The notes beneath the pieces were generated by a model, which made no database searches, was not told the DNA's origin, and was given only the letters and a program-made list of their open reading frames with translations. Positions 18,698-28,727 of a stretch of 64,000 bases of DNA are shown piece after piece. Within the stretch, counting starts at the first letter, position 1, and each line of letters begins with the position of its first letter. A program made the translations under genes and the position numbers. Origin of the DNA: Cristatella mucedo (lineage: Eukaryota; Bryozoa; Phylactolaemata; Cristatellidae); contig WPIO01000102.1 of NCBI GenBank assembly GCA_009760855.2, positions 1-64,000 on the forward strand. The letters run 5' to 3'.

Positions 18698-20137
18698 TTA
18701 AGTTAAAAATATTTTTGCCAATCCCAAAAAGGATAAAAATGCCACTATATCAATTACCGTTGTCATAAAGACTACAGCCGTTATTGCCGGATCTGTTTTT
18801 AGAGCTTTCATTAAAACTGGCACAAATACTCCAGTAATAATGCTGACGATAATTGTTATTAGAATGGCTACACCAAAAACTAACGCTAGTTTTATATCTC
18901 TATATATCATATAAACACCACCTATGCAGATTCCAAAAAACAAGAAACCGTTAATTAAAGACATAATAAACTCTCGATTAAAGTAGAGTTTAAAGTTGTT
19001 TCGGTTCATATGTTTTGTGGCCAAAGACCGGATAATTACTGTAACTGTCTGGGTTCCTGCGTTGGAGCCCATTGAGACTGTAATTGGCATAAGCACCGCC
19101 AATGCGGTGATGGAGTGGATTGTTGTTTCAAAAAAAGAAATAACCCAAGAGGCCATGGCTGTTGTTATAAGGTTAATTAAAAGCCAGATAAATCTATTTT
19201 TTACCGCATCTTGAACGCTTTCATCGGTATCGCTTAGAACTCCGCTAAGTTTTAAAATTTCATCCTCCTTTTCCTCTTCTGCTATATATTTTATTGTTTC
19301 AACAGTTATAGAGCCAACCAGCTTGCCATCCTCGGCTACAACTGGTGCTGTGTTTAGATCGTACTTATTGAATAGAAATGAAACGTCTCGCCTATCATCC
19401 AAAACTCCAACGCGAATGAAGGTGTCATTCATTAGCTCCACAATTCTGGTGGATGGAGGAGATTTTAAAAGCTCTATAACGGCAACCATTCCTATAACAT
19501 CTTGTTCATCGTTAAAAACGAATATATCATAAAGATATTTTGGTAGAATTTCGTCGCAAGATCGTATGTAGTTTATTGCATCGCCAACGCTAAAATTATG
19601 GGTGACGGCTATGTAGTCAATATCCATAATTCTACCAGCAGATCTTTCCGGATAGCTGAGAGCTAGGCGAATTTCCTTTCTTCTTTCGCTGTTTATTCTT
19701 TTTAGAATATTAATTTGTTCGGAAGGTGCAAAGCATTCTATAAAGAAAATTGCCTCATCGTTACTTAAATCTTGCAGTAATTCTGCTATGCGTTTGTGGC
19801 CGACTATTTTAAGTAACTGAATTTTAATGTGATGCGGTGCTTCGGTTATTAAATCTGCCTGAATAAGGTGTTTGCAAGCAGTAAGCATAGTTTCTAGCTC
19901 GTCTCCGTTTAGAGTGCTCAGTAAAATTGATTGGTCGGAATAGTGTAATTGCTCGAATCTTTCCGCCACTGATTCCAGCTCGTTTGCATCCAAACTTTCC
20001 CTAATTTCCGTAATTACACTGTCGCTAATTACAAAATTGCCGTTACTCGAAATTGTCTGCTCTTCTTTTTCCTCCGCAATTAGAGGCTCTTCTTCGTGGA
20101 TTTTTTCTTGCTTTGTATTGGTTTTTTGGTTTGTCAT
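18698..20137 (-). CDS. mgtE: Magnesium transporter MgtE
   Basis: A 479-residue magnesium channel. After a charged Glu-rich N-terminus (residues 1-35) comes the MgtE N domain (about 40-140) with repeated helices such as LSNDEAIFFIECF, then two CBS domains (about 150-270) that sense magnesium, and a C-terminal block of five membrane helices (about 300-479). The pore signature SMGSNAGTQTVTVIIRSL lies near residue 360. I chose the ATG at 20137; a TTG eleven codons upstream (20170) is open but adds an unusual hydrophobic N-terminus. It is the first gene of a probable mgtE-dsbD pair. Confidence 0.95.
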   Translation of the reverse strand: MTNQKTNTKQEKIHEEEPLIAEEKEEQTISSNGNFVISDSVITEIRESLDANELESVAERFEQLHYSDQSILLSTLNGDELETMLTACKHLIQADLITEAPHHIKIQLLKIVGHKRIAELLQDLSNDEAIFFIECFAPSEQINILKRINSERRKEIRLALSYPERSAGRIMDIDYIAVTHNFSVGDAINYIRSCDEILPKYLYDIFVFNDEQDVIGMVAVIELLKSPPSTRIVELMNDTFIRVGVLDDRRDVSFLFNKYDLNTAPVVAEDGKLVGSITVETIKYIAEEEKEDEILKLSGVLSDTDESVQDAVKNRFIWLLINLITTAMASWVISFFETTIHSITALAVLMPITVSMGSNAGTQTVTVIIRSLATKHMNRNNFKLYFNREFIMSLINGFLFFGICIGGVYMIYRDIKLALVFGVAILITIIVSIITGVFVPVLMKALKTDPAITAVVFMTTVIDIVAFLSFLGLAKIFLT

Positions 20138-20283
20138 GTCTGTGAAAAAAAACGATAAAAAGTGATTCAAAAAAATATTAAAATGTTTTTTTTTAAGTCA
20201 AGATATAGTTTATTTTTATCTGATTTTTTTTGCAAAATTTGTATCTCAATTCTGAAATTTATTGGCTTTACAATGTTGCCATT

Positions 20284-21066
20284 CTAGCCTACTATAGGGT
20301 CTGGGTCTAAACTATCAATTATATTGTTTACTGTGTCGATAATTTTATGCATTACATCTTCAACTTCTGTGACATCAGAACCTCTGACAGATATTTCTGT
20401 GCCAAACTTTCCCATCCGCACAAAAGAACAAACAGAAATACTTACATGCAAATGATCTGACTGTATAAGCTGCAATGGCTTGGCGATTTTATTTTCATGA
20501 ATTTTAAATACCTCAGATCTGGAATTAAGCTTTTTGCTGTTGCTTTCTAGAAGATGCTTAATGTTGCTAAAAATAGACATTACCGAAGCAGGATTTCCTG
20601 ATATTGCATAGATGTTTTGTAGAAAAAATCCAGCATTTCCGATGTCGTTATGTAAAATTTGTGCCCCAATAGGCAGGGAAGCTAGTTTGCAAATAACCTC
20701 AGGGTCAGTTCTATTTCCATGAAGTTCTCGTGCAAGTTTTTCCGCTTCAGCATTTAATTCCAGAGGGGCGTTGCAAATTTTAGAAATTGCCGCAATGGTA
20801 ATGTCATCGTGTGTTGGCCCAATTCCACCACTAATAAATAGATAGTCGTATTCGTCTTTCATATCTGCGATGGCAGACATTATTGTGTTTATTTTGTCTC
20901 CAATTAGTCTGCATTCGGTAAGGTGAATGCCGTTGTCATGCAGTTTTTTTGCGATAAAGATGGTGTTTTTGTCTTGTATGTCGCCTCTTAAAAGCTCATC
21001 GCCAACGCAAATCAAACCAGCCGTAACATAAGATATAGACATGTGAAGATAATAATTTAAATTCAT
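20284..21066 (-). CDS. CinA N-domain/MoaB-like molybdopterin-binding fold protein
   Basis: A 260-residue protein of the MoCF-biosynthesis fold seen in the N-terminal half of CinA. Visible motifs are LICVGDELLRGDIQDKNT (about residues 18-35) and FISGGIGPTHDDIT (about 76-89), plus the downstream MLPEGA-equivalent LPIGAQILHN and the AISGNPASVM segment. CinA-type proteins hydrolyse ADP-ribose or process pyridine nucleotides, but the C-terminal nicotinamide-nucleotide amidase domain is missing here, as in other reduced alphaproteobacteria, so the role is uncertain. Two ATG starts are possible, 21066 and 21042 (MSISYVTAG); the latter gives a more typical N-terminus. It is monocistronic. Confidence 0.85.
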   Translation of the reverse strand: MNLNYYLHMSISYVTAGLICVGDELLRGDIQDKNTIFIAKKLHDNGIHLTECRLIGDKINTIMSAIADMKDEYDYLFISGGIGPTHDDITIAAISKICNAPLELNAEAEKLARELHGNRTDPEVICKLASLPIGAQILHNDIGNAGFFLQNIYAISGNPASVMSIFSNIKHLLESNSKKLNSRSEVFKIHENKIAKPLQLIQSDHLHVSISVCSFVRMGKFGTEISVRGSDVTEVEDVMHKIIDTVNNIIDSLDPDPIVG

Positions 21067-21853
21067 AGATATGGAGTCAAATTAAAATGACAATCAGTTA
21101 AAATGCAACTATTATAATAGTTTTTTATGGTCGCTATTTAATTTTTGTTGCTGATTGTTTTTTAACCAAATCCTTGCAGATTGGTTTGTTTGGTGTTATG
21201 ATTTGCAGCATTAAATAATACATGTAAAATAATGGTTATTAATTTGGCTTTTACTTGTTTTTTTTGAAGTTAGCTGCGATAAAATTAACGTCAAATCATT
21301 GTCATTAATGAAGATCTATTGCCAGAAAAAATCTAGCAAAAAATATCCCAAAAGCTCTAAATATATTAAAATTGACATGCAGAATCTCAAAAATCAGCAC
21401 CATATTGTAATATTTTTCTAGTGCTTTTGCAAAAAAATATCAATATTGTTTAGCTCAATATTTCTCTATAACTCAATGCAAGAGCTATCGTTGTGCTTGT
21501 TATTGCATTAAGTCAGGATATTTTGCAATTTTTTCAACTCCTGTATTATTATTGCTGGCCTCTCTCTATTATTTGTTGGGTTGGTTGTTTTTTGCTTAAT
21601 TGCCAGATTTGTTTATTTATGTTGGTATTTTTTTGTTTGGTGTGATTTTATTTTTTTATCAAGGTGATATGAATGACAGTTCCGCGCTTTGTTGATTGTA
21701 ATATTTGCCAAGCAATGGCATTGCAACAATTTATTGCTGTGGTGGCAGTTGATTATTTTTTCGATTTTTTTTTTAAAGCTGCCATTTTTTTCAATTCTGC
21801 TATCGGTAAAGATTCCAATTTGGATTTGGAGATATTTTTGGAATATTTGCTAA
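21067..21853. other. Intergenic region without supported genes
   Basis: About 790 bases, T-rich at the right end. The plus-strand frame starting at 21673 continues into the antisense of the next gene and is probably a shadow. No RNA gene or repeat seen. Confidence 0.45.
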
Positions 21854-24664
21854 TCAGGTCACGGAACGATGTTCTGTACTTTTTTGCGTGCGTCTTGAGT
21901 GTTTGTTTGGCCGGTAATCTGCTTGATGGTAGGGTGTATGTTGGATTTTTGTGGCCCTTTCCGCAAAAGCCAAAGTTCCTTCGCGCTCTCTTTTGATGGC
22001 AGCTGCTGTTTTCTTCATCGTTGTTTTTGTGGATTTTGTAGCCTCTGTTTGCAATTTTTTCAATTCAGCTTCATATTTACTGGCTTTTTCCGCCAATTTC
22101 AATTCTAAGGTTGTCATTTTTTTCTCACATGAGTGCCGAGTTTCTTGCAATTGGAGTAATATTTCCTTTAGTTGTTTATCTGGCGATGACTTGTTGCTTT
22201 CTAGATGATCTATCAATCTTTTTGCCTCCATCACGATGCGTTCTTCAAAAACTTCTTCAGAATCTTCCTTGCCTGTTAATGCCTGAACGCATCGCATTAC
22301 TGCAACAAAATCTGTTATGTCTGTTTGCCATGCAAAATTGCCACTAATTTCTTTGATTATTGCGTTCATTTTGGGACTAAAGGCAAACTGAACTGTGGCG
22401 CCAATGTCAGACAATAGTTCTTTTGTTGCCTTTGTATCTGAACCAAATTTGGAGGATATAATGGCTGCCATACAACTCAATCCATTAATTTGCGGTGAAT
22501 TTTGCATCTCCCTAATTGCTAGTGAAACGTTTTTAATTGCTGTGTCAATACTGCCTACCACATTCATGCGAGCATCGCTATATAAAGCAAATGCATCTGA
22601 TGGCGTTAGATTTTCAAGATTTCTTTCAATTTGTCCAACAAAAGAGACTGTTAAATTTTTGGCAAGGCTATCTGTAGTAGATGCGTATCTGGTAAGTTCC
22701 GATAATAATTCGTGATTTTGCTTATCTGCTTGTTCCGCACTGGTTTTGTATGCTGTGTAAGCTTTTTCCGCCGTCTGCATGAGTGAATAGAATAGCTTTT
22801 CTGGCACCTTGTTGTTCGCTTTTTTATGAGTAAATATCACTTTAGCGGCAATCCTTGTTCCAGCTACGGTTTCAGGAATATAGTCTTCTGTCACGCCAGC
22901 TTCTTTTGCCATTCTCTCAACTTCTTTGCTATATTTTATGCTTGAGGCAATTAGAGACTTTCTCACATCAAGAGTTTTTTTGCTAAGCATGCCCGCCAAG
23001 TCAGCTGCTTCATTTGTGACATTTTGACAATAAATATCTATGTCAAGAATCGTTTGATCCTTTAATTTTATCCCAGCTGCCTTTGCATTATCTATAGCTT
23101 TAGTTAGAGTGTGAAAATGTTGCAATATAGCTCCTGCTTTTGCGTTAATTAATGTTTGCAGGTTTGTGTGCTCAGGAGAATCTGGCTCTAATTTTGCCAG
23201 AGACATTCTTGCTTTAAGTATCTCTTCAAATTCTGTAGAAACCAAAGAAGCGTGGTTCATTATGTCTGTCTCGGCGTCTATTCTTTTTCTGGTACTTGGC
23301 GAAAAATAATATCGGACAAAGCCTACAAATCTCTGAAGTTTTGTCTTAGATGCTCCAAAATGTACTTCAGACTCCAGTCTTGATCTAATATCTACTATGC
23401 CCTGAAGAGGCAATTCGTCCAGTAAGGCACTGTTATCTTGTGGTAGTTGTTCCCATTTTTCATCTTTTGGAACCTCCGTTATTGCTAGTTTCATCGGTGC
23501 AACTTTATCTGCATGCTCTGTATTATGATGTTTTCTAAGTGTTTCATGGAGTACTTTGCTCCATCTGTTTAAAGTTTTAGATTGTTTGATAATTTGGCTA
23601 CAGCTCTCCAAGAAGGTGCTTGACATGTTTTTGCTTGCATCTTGTGGGGCAGGGTTCTTTGCTGCTTTTTCGGCATCTTCTGTTGCTTTTTTTATTTGTT
23701 TCGGGTCGTCAATCATGACTATCGATGCATCGCTTAATGCTTTAGAAAGACGGTCAGCCGTTTCTTGCTCTCCCATCTCTGGAATGCCAACATACGGAGA
23801 AATATCGAATGTTGGAGCACCAAAAGAGAGTGATTTTTCTAGGCTTGGTAATTTTGAAAAATCTTTTTCCATTGTGCTTTTCAGCTGGGCGGTCAAGGAA
23901 CTGGACTGCTCTCCAATTAATTTCTGTAGTTGTAAGCGTGTTTCATATTCTGGCTGAATAACTTTAACAGTTGATGCTGGGGGGGTAACAAATGGTATAA
24001 AGGGAGGTTGTGATGGCGGCGAATATGGGTGGCATGGTGTCCAGCAGCCTTGATTAATGTTTTCATCAGAGCCGTAATTGCTGGTTTGTTGCTTTCCGCC
24101 AGAATCATTTCCATGTTGGTATCGTTGCGGATGAAACGGTTGGTTTCTTGCCACTGTAATCCCGCCTTCTTGTTCGCCATATTCATTTCCACCTTCATCT
24201 TGGGATTGCTGTGCATCAAGACCTCCTTTCTGCCAAGAAAACGGACTACCTTGGCCAACAGATTGGAATCGGCGATCTGGATTTGCCGCTTGGTCTGGAT
24301 GCATAGCCAATTCTGCCAAATCTTCATCTTCTTCATCTTCTTCATTATCTTCCTCATCTTTTTTAGAGCTTGCGTCGTGTGCGTCAGGCTTGCTTTGATT
24401 TTCTTCTTGATTATGAATTCCACCTTTTTTTGACTGTTTGCTATCTGTTTTTTGCACACTTTTTAATGCTTGCTGAAGATGTTCTGCAGAAACAGGACTT
24501 AATGTTTTTGGCACTTGTTGTGATAGCGATGCGTCTGCTTTTTTTGAGAGTTGATCCGTTGCTGCCCCCTTAAGATGGCCAGGATCGTTTGATGCCAAGG
24601 GCTCCGTAGATGCTAATGTTCCCCCAAGCCCTCTACTTAATTGATCTGTATTTTGGCCAGGCAT
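21854..24664 (-). CDS. Large hypothetical protein, candidate T4SS effector
   Basis: A 936-residue protein I do not recognise. It has no signal peptide or membrane segment. Residues 1-100 are polar and Gln/Ser-rich; 101-120 form a very acidic run (EEDNEEDEEDEDLAEL); about 205-235 are Pro-rich (YSPPSQPPFIPFVTPP); from about 240 to 900 it is predicted mainly helical and likely coiled, with Lys/Glu-rich stretches near the end; the last 30 residues are basic and polar (NKHSRRTQKSTEH). An unexported N-terminus, lineage-specific sequence and a basic, polar tail fit a type IV secretion substrate, and a VirB6-like gene is divergent next to it, but this is inference. A perfect 8-bp inverted repeat sits about 30 bases before the start (24692-24715). 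Confidence 0.7.
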   Translation of the reverse strand: MPGQNTDQLSRGLGGTLASTEPLASNDPGHLKGAATDQLSKKADASLSQQVPKTLSPVSAEHLQQALKSVQKTDSKQSKKGGIHNQEENQSKPDAHDASSKKDEEDNEEDEEDEDLAELAMHPDQAANPDRRFQSVGQGSPFSWQKGGLDAQQSQDEGGNEYGEQEGGITVARNQPFHPQRYQHGNDSGGKQQTSNYGSDENINQGCWTPCHPYSPPSQPPFIPFVTPPASTVKVIQPEYETRLQLQKLIGEQSSSLTAQLKSTMEKDFSKLPSLEKSLSFGAPTFDISPYVGIPEMGEQETADRLSKALSDASIVMIDDPKQIKKATEDAEKAAKNPAPQDASKNMSSTFLESCSQIIKQSKTLNRWSKVLHETLRKHHNTEHADKVAPMKLAITEVPKDEKWEQLPQDNSALLDELPLQGIVDIRSRLESEVHFGASKTKLQRFVGFVRYYFSPSTRKRIDAETDIMNHASLVSTEFEEILKARMSLAKLEPDSPEHTNLQTLINAKAGAILQHFHTLTKAIDNAKAAGIKLKDQTILDIDIYCQNVTNEAADLAGMLSKKTLDVRKSLIASSIKYSKEVERMAKEAGVTEDYIPETVAGTRIAAKVIFTHKKANNKVPEKLFYSLMQTAEKAYTAYKTSAEQADKQNHELLSELTRYASTTDSLAKNLTVSFVGQIERNLENLTPSDAFALYSDARMNVVGSIDTAIKNVSLAIREMQNSPQINGLSCMAAIISSKFGSDTKATKELLSDIGATVQFAFSPKMNAIIKEISGNFAWQTDITDFVAVMRCVQALTGKEDSEEVFEERIVMEAKRLIDHLESNKSSPDKQLKEILLQLQETRHSCEKKMTTLELKLAEKASKYEAELKKLQTEATKSTKTTMKKTAAAIKREREGTLAFAERATKIQHTPYHQADYRPNKHSRRTQKSTEHRSVT

Positions 24665-25310
24665 AGATATTCCAACTTATTAAACAAGTAAATTTTGGCG
24701 AAAACTTGCCAAAATAATGGGCGCCAACCACGCACCCCCACTAAACTACATAATATTCTATACACATAATTATGTAAAATGCAAGGATTTATTTAATGAA
24801 TAGAAAATAAATTGATTATAACATAACGAAATATTTTTCTATAAAAAAATCAATTATTTTGATTGGGGGCATTAGTTTGGGTTCAGATATTTTGCAGCTA
24901 TATTTCCTTTTTGGTAATGGAATATGTAATATTTTAACATGTATATAATCTTGCCTGAATTCGATTTGTTTGTCATTATTCTATAAATTTTATAAAAACT
25001 TCAAATCAATGCTTGTGGGTGGTTGTTTGCGTTGAATATAATGCAATGAAATACTTTCTTGAGTAAAATTATAGACAATTTTATTGTTTTATTTTTATTG
25101 TCCATGGTGTCATTATGGCACGAAGCAAGATATTATTTTTCTTTATGCTGGAAATTAAAGCTGAATTTGAAGATAAAATATTCTTCTTTTTAAATACAAA
25201 TAACTCAAAAATAAGCCAAAAACAAAACAACTTTTGATGTTAAAAAAATCTTGTAAATTATTGTTTTGAGTAAGTTTTGGTTGTTGCGTTTCTTTTTATG
25301 TTAGTATTTA
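24665..25310. other. Divergent intergenic region, effector candidate and virB6
   Basis: About 650 bases between two divergent genes; promoters for both should be here. The clear feature is an inverted repeat at 24692-24715. The remainder is AT-rich with no recognisable frame. Confidence 0.45.
24692..24715. promoter_or_regulatory. Operator-like perfect inverted repeat
   Basis: ATTTTGGC (24692-24699) and GCCAAAAT (24708-24715) are perfect inverted copies separated by eight bases. The centre-to-centre spacing, the lack of a T run and the position 28 bases before the start codon of the minus-strand gene suggest a repressor or activator site or a 5'-leader hairpin. Confidence 0.5.
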
Positions 25311-28300
25311 TTGTTCACAGTGACTGTTTTTTTTAAACTTGTTACCAAATTTCTATTCCTTATATTGATTGTCTCGTTGTGTTATTATTTGCCAGCGACG
25401 AATAACGTATCTCGAGCTGCCATTGATATGGAGCAGGTTATAAAAGAGTCGTTGAAAGCGGATAAATACGCAAAATGCATCATAGGTAGTTTTGATGGCA
25501 ATAAACAAGATGAGCATCAGCAAAAATGTATAGCAAATATTGCATCAATAACCGTAGCAGCAACTGCTGCCGGTGTTTCGGCTGGTATTATGACTACTAT
25601 TGGTATTTCTATTGCTGGTTTTGGTACAACAACGGGTTTGGCCGTTACTGCCGCGGTTGGTGCTGCGTTTGCTGCAGCAACTACTGTCGCTGCCTCATCT
25701 ATTGCGGCATTGCTGGCGACTGCAGGCGATTACAGCAAAGATTCCGATACTTGCGGCAGCAATGCTCCGTGGTCTTATACGGACGAAGAAATAAAAACTA
25801 TATTAAAAAGTTCTGGCAAAACATCTCCGTCAATTGCCGATGTTCTGGAAAATTATTCAAAACTATGTATTGACTATCAAGGTACAAAAAAATGGATAGG
25901 TGCGGATTCTTGCGTAGCAATAGATAAATCTTCTGTTGCTGGTTCTGTATTGTTTTGCACTTATTCTCCCGCCGGATATGAAGGTGTTTTGTGTGCCGCG
26001 GTGGCCGAAACTTGCCCATGCAATATGCCCATTGCCCTTGGATCTACCGACGAGCCAGTTTATGAAAAAGACAGCAACGATAAAGTTAAGTTTAAAAATG
26101 GCAATCCAGTTTTGAAAGATGAGACAAATTTTAAAAAATATTATGCAAAAAATTGCAGAGTTTTGGGTAATACAGATCCCGGTGACGATATGCCCGTTTC
26201 TTACGATGGCATTATTGACGAATTATGTGATACGTGGACTGGAGTTGCGAAAAATGAGATTGCCTTAACTTCTGGAGTAATTCAGTGCTTTGAAAACACA
26301 ATGAGAAATATTTTTGAAAAACCCCTTACCAGCTTTTCTCCTTCTAATATGGTGAATGATGCAACCGCCATTATGACCAACGATCAAACCACCTATTACA
26401 ATGGATATTTAAACGATGCTGCGATAGTTAATGATGTAATAAAGTCTCTTGAATCCATCGCCAACGATTATCCAAATACATCAATTTCTTCAAATGCAAA
26501 AACATCCAAAGCCATGGTCGATCTTTCTGGCATTATATCAAAAAATAGCTTTGATGCTGTTCGGGCAAAAAACTACCCAACAGTTACGCTGGGCAATAGT
26601 GGTACAGATCTTTCCTCTTTGAAGATAGAGGATATTTATAATATAAGCTCTCAACTTTCATTACTAAATAAAGCAATAGCAAAGGAAAAAGAAACATACC
26701 TAACTTCAGTACTTTCATCTTACACCGAAAGTCAAAAAATAACTATGTTTCAAAGTTTTCAATCTAGGGTAAAGGTGATAGCCATCATGGCAATAGTGCT
26801 TTATATTACCATGATAGGATTTAAAATTATTTTTGGCGACATGGCCATTAGCATTAATTCTTTGTTGCCACTAATAATGCAGCTGGCTTATGTTTATTAT
26901 TTTGCCATAGGAGATGCTTGGCGAGAATATTTCTTTCAAATGATTTTCTCGGCATCGACTGGCGTTTCGCAGCTTGTTTTCGATTCTGCTTATGGAGACA
27001 GTGGCGTTGCTGATGGTTGTGATTTTTCTAGGCCATATTACGATAAGGACGTAACTTCTTCCACAACTTGTGAATTTAAAAGATCAACAGGAGTTGGAAA
27101 TCAGCTAACCAGCTCCCCATATCTGGCCTACACAGATTCACAAGGCACTAAGCACTATGCGTGCATTAAGGGTCCTTTTGCCTATAGACCAAATTATGAA
27201 AAACCATATATTCCTGTTCTGTACGGAAGCTATGACAGCACTACTGCTGCAATAAGTGTTAATATATTGAATGTTGTTTGTGTCGACGACAATATTAGCA
27301 GCAATGAGGTAGATGCAACTCAAGTTACGGATCCTGTAACTAAAAAAGTGGTATTGTTAACTTGTCCAAAAGGATATAGCATGGAGGAAGGATATAGAGC
27401 AAGTGAGCTTCTGAAGGTTGGCATTAGTGATGTTAGTTCTTTAATTTCCTCAGGCTCAACAGATCTGGATCCGCTAATTCAAACTGCCTATATGAAGCCA
27501 GATGCAGAAGGAACGCCAGAAAAAATTTTCGTTCCAGGTGGCCTAACTTCAGAGCTACAAAAAGAAAAAACTGCCAGAGCAAAAAGAATTCAAGTTCTTG
27601 AGAAGATTAGGTCGGAAACTAATCAAAAATATCGAGCCTATCCTGTTTTGGAAAGATATGGCGTAGAGAGAGATTTGGGCTATGTTGCTCTTTTTGACAT
27701 GTTGGACTGTAAGGTTTTAAAATACTTTCAATATAGCGTATCTCGGGCGGGATTCGGATCCGGATCTGGTTCTAATGTTGGAGTATTGATGTTGACCGGA
27801 ATGATGGGCGTGTTTACTTTTATTTTGCTATTGCTGTTTGCTTTGAGCTTGGCTGGTCTAGTAGGTAAAATTGCCCAATCTTATATTGTTTGCATAATGG
27901 GTATAACAATTTTGGTCTATTTTTCTCCGATATTGATGATTTTTGAGCTTTTCGATAAAACCAAAAGTTTGGCCGGAGGTTTTAAAAATAAAATTATTGG
28001 TTACGCCTCCTATCCGCCGTTGCTATTTGCTTCTGCCGCCATAGCCATGCAACTGGCAGATTATGCAATTTTGGGATCTTCTGCGCTGTACACTTCCAAA
28101 AATATGTTTACTGCTGATGGAGAAATTGATGGTGAAAATTGCTATCAAGATGATGAAAGCAATGCTCCACCTGGATGTATTTTAAGTAAATTGCAATACA
28201 ATCTTAAAAGTAGCACATATTTGGGTATGACAAACTACAGCATTGACGATGAAGATGATGTTTTATTGCCCGCTTTGATGGTTGGATTTGTTAAGGCTTG

Positions 28301-28727
28301 TGTTATTTTGTTTATGTCTTGGCAGCTTACTGATAAATTTGAGGCCGCATTGGGCAGTATGCTTGGTCTTGGGGCAGATGTTGCAATGGAAGGCTCTCCT
28401 TTCAATAAGAGAGACGATCTTTCTAATAGGGCAACTCAGGCAGCACAGGGCGTTGCTAAGGCCGCTGGTGGAGTTGCTCGTGGTGGTGTTGATAAAATAA
28501 AATCAACGAGAGATGGATCTAAGGCAGACAAAAAAGACAAAGCAGATAAAGATGGGGTCGGTGGCAATTCTGGTTCGGAAAAAGATGATTCAGGTGGAGG
28601 TGAATCTAGAAAACCACCTTCATCTGAAGGAGCGCCAAAATCCGGCGGCAATGATGGTGGAGGGGCGGCAGATTTTGCAAAATCAGAAGTTGCCGGTGAT
28701 TTGGCCGGCGGTGGCGGTGCCACGTAG
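25311..28727 (+). CDS. virB6: TrbL/VirB6-like type IV secretion protein
   Basis: An 1138-residue polytopic protein of the rickettsial VirB6 type. It has an N-terminal signal or membrane segment (about residues 6-28), a Gly/Ala-rich hydrophobic block (about 75-140), a long Cys-containing extracytoplasmic domain (about 145-480), membrane helices around ITMIGFKIIFGD and YYFAIGDAWREYFFQ (about 490-545), a second Cys-rich loop (about 560-810), further helices (about 820-1030) and a Gly/Lys/Asp-rich tail (about 1040-1138). GDAWREYFF and the following helices are the VirB6 core. VirB6 forms part of the inner-membrane channel; long variants are typical of Rickettsiales, where several paralogues follow virB4. 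Here it is single. No ATG precedes the first membrane segment: TTG (25311) or GTG (25320) must start it. Confidence 0.82.
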   Translation: MFTVTVFFKLVTKFLFLILIVSLCYYLPATNNVSRAAIDMEQVIKESLKADKYAKCIIGSFDGNKQDEHQQKCIANIASITVAATAAGVSAGIMTTIGISIAGFGTTTGLAVTAAVGAAFAAATTVAASSIAALLATAGDYSKDSDTCGSNAPWSYTDEEIKTILKSSGKTSPSIADVLENYSKLCIDYQGTKKWIGADSCVAIDKSSVAGSVLFCTYSPAGYEGVLCAAVAETCPCNMPIALGSTDEPVYEKDSNDKVKFKNGNPVLKDETNFKKYYAKNCRVLGNTDPGDDMPVSYDGIIDELCDTWTGVAKNEIALTSGVIQCFENTMRNIFEKPLTSFSPSNMVNDATAIMTNDQTTYYNGYLNDAAIVNDVIKSLESIANDYPNTSISSNAKTSKAMVDLSGIISKNSFDAVRAKNYPTVTLGNSGTDLSSLKIEDIYNISSQLSLLNKAIAKEKETYLTSVLSSYTESQKITMFQSFQSRVKVIAIMAIVLYITMIGFKIIFGDMAISINSLLPLIMQLAYVYYFAIGDAWREYFFQMIFSASTGVSQLVFDSAYGDSGVADGCDFSRPYYDKDVTSSTTCEFKRSTGVGNQLTSSPYLAYTDSQGTKHYACIKGPFAYRPNYEKPYIPVLYGSYDSTTAAISVNILNVVCVDDNISSNEVDATQVTDPVTKKVVLLTCPKGYSMEEGYRASELLKVGISDVSSLISSGSTDLDPLIQTAYMKPDAEGTPEKIFVPGGLTSELQKEKTARAKRIQVLEKIRSETNQKYRAYPVLERYGVERDLGYVALFDMLDCKVLKYFQYSVSRAGFGSGSGSNVGVLMLTGMMGVFTFILLLLFALSLAGLVGKIAQSYIVCIMGITILVYFSPILMIFELFDKTKSLAGGFKNKIIGYASYPPLLFASAAIAMQLADYAILGSSALYTSKNMFTADGEIDGENCYQDDESNAPPGCILSKLQYNLKSSTYLGMTNYSIDDEDDVLLPALMVGFVKACVILFMSWQLTDKFEAALGSMLGLGADVAMEGSPFNKRDDLSNRATQAAQGVAKAAGGVARGGVDKIKSTRDGSKADKKDKADKDGVGGNSGSEKDDSGGGESRKPPSSEGAPKSGGNDGGGAADFAKSEVAGDLAGGGGAT

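Noticed and set aside
23917-24459. Minus-strand frame of 180 codons
   Set aside because: It overlaps the 936-residue gene in another frame; composition is Lys/Met/His-rich with no motif, a shadow of the acidic and Pro-rich coding region.
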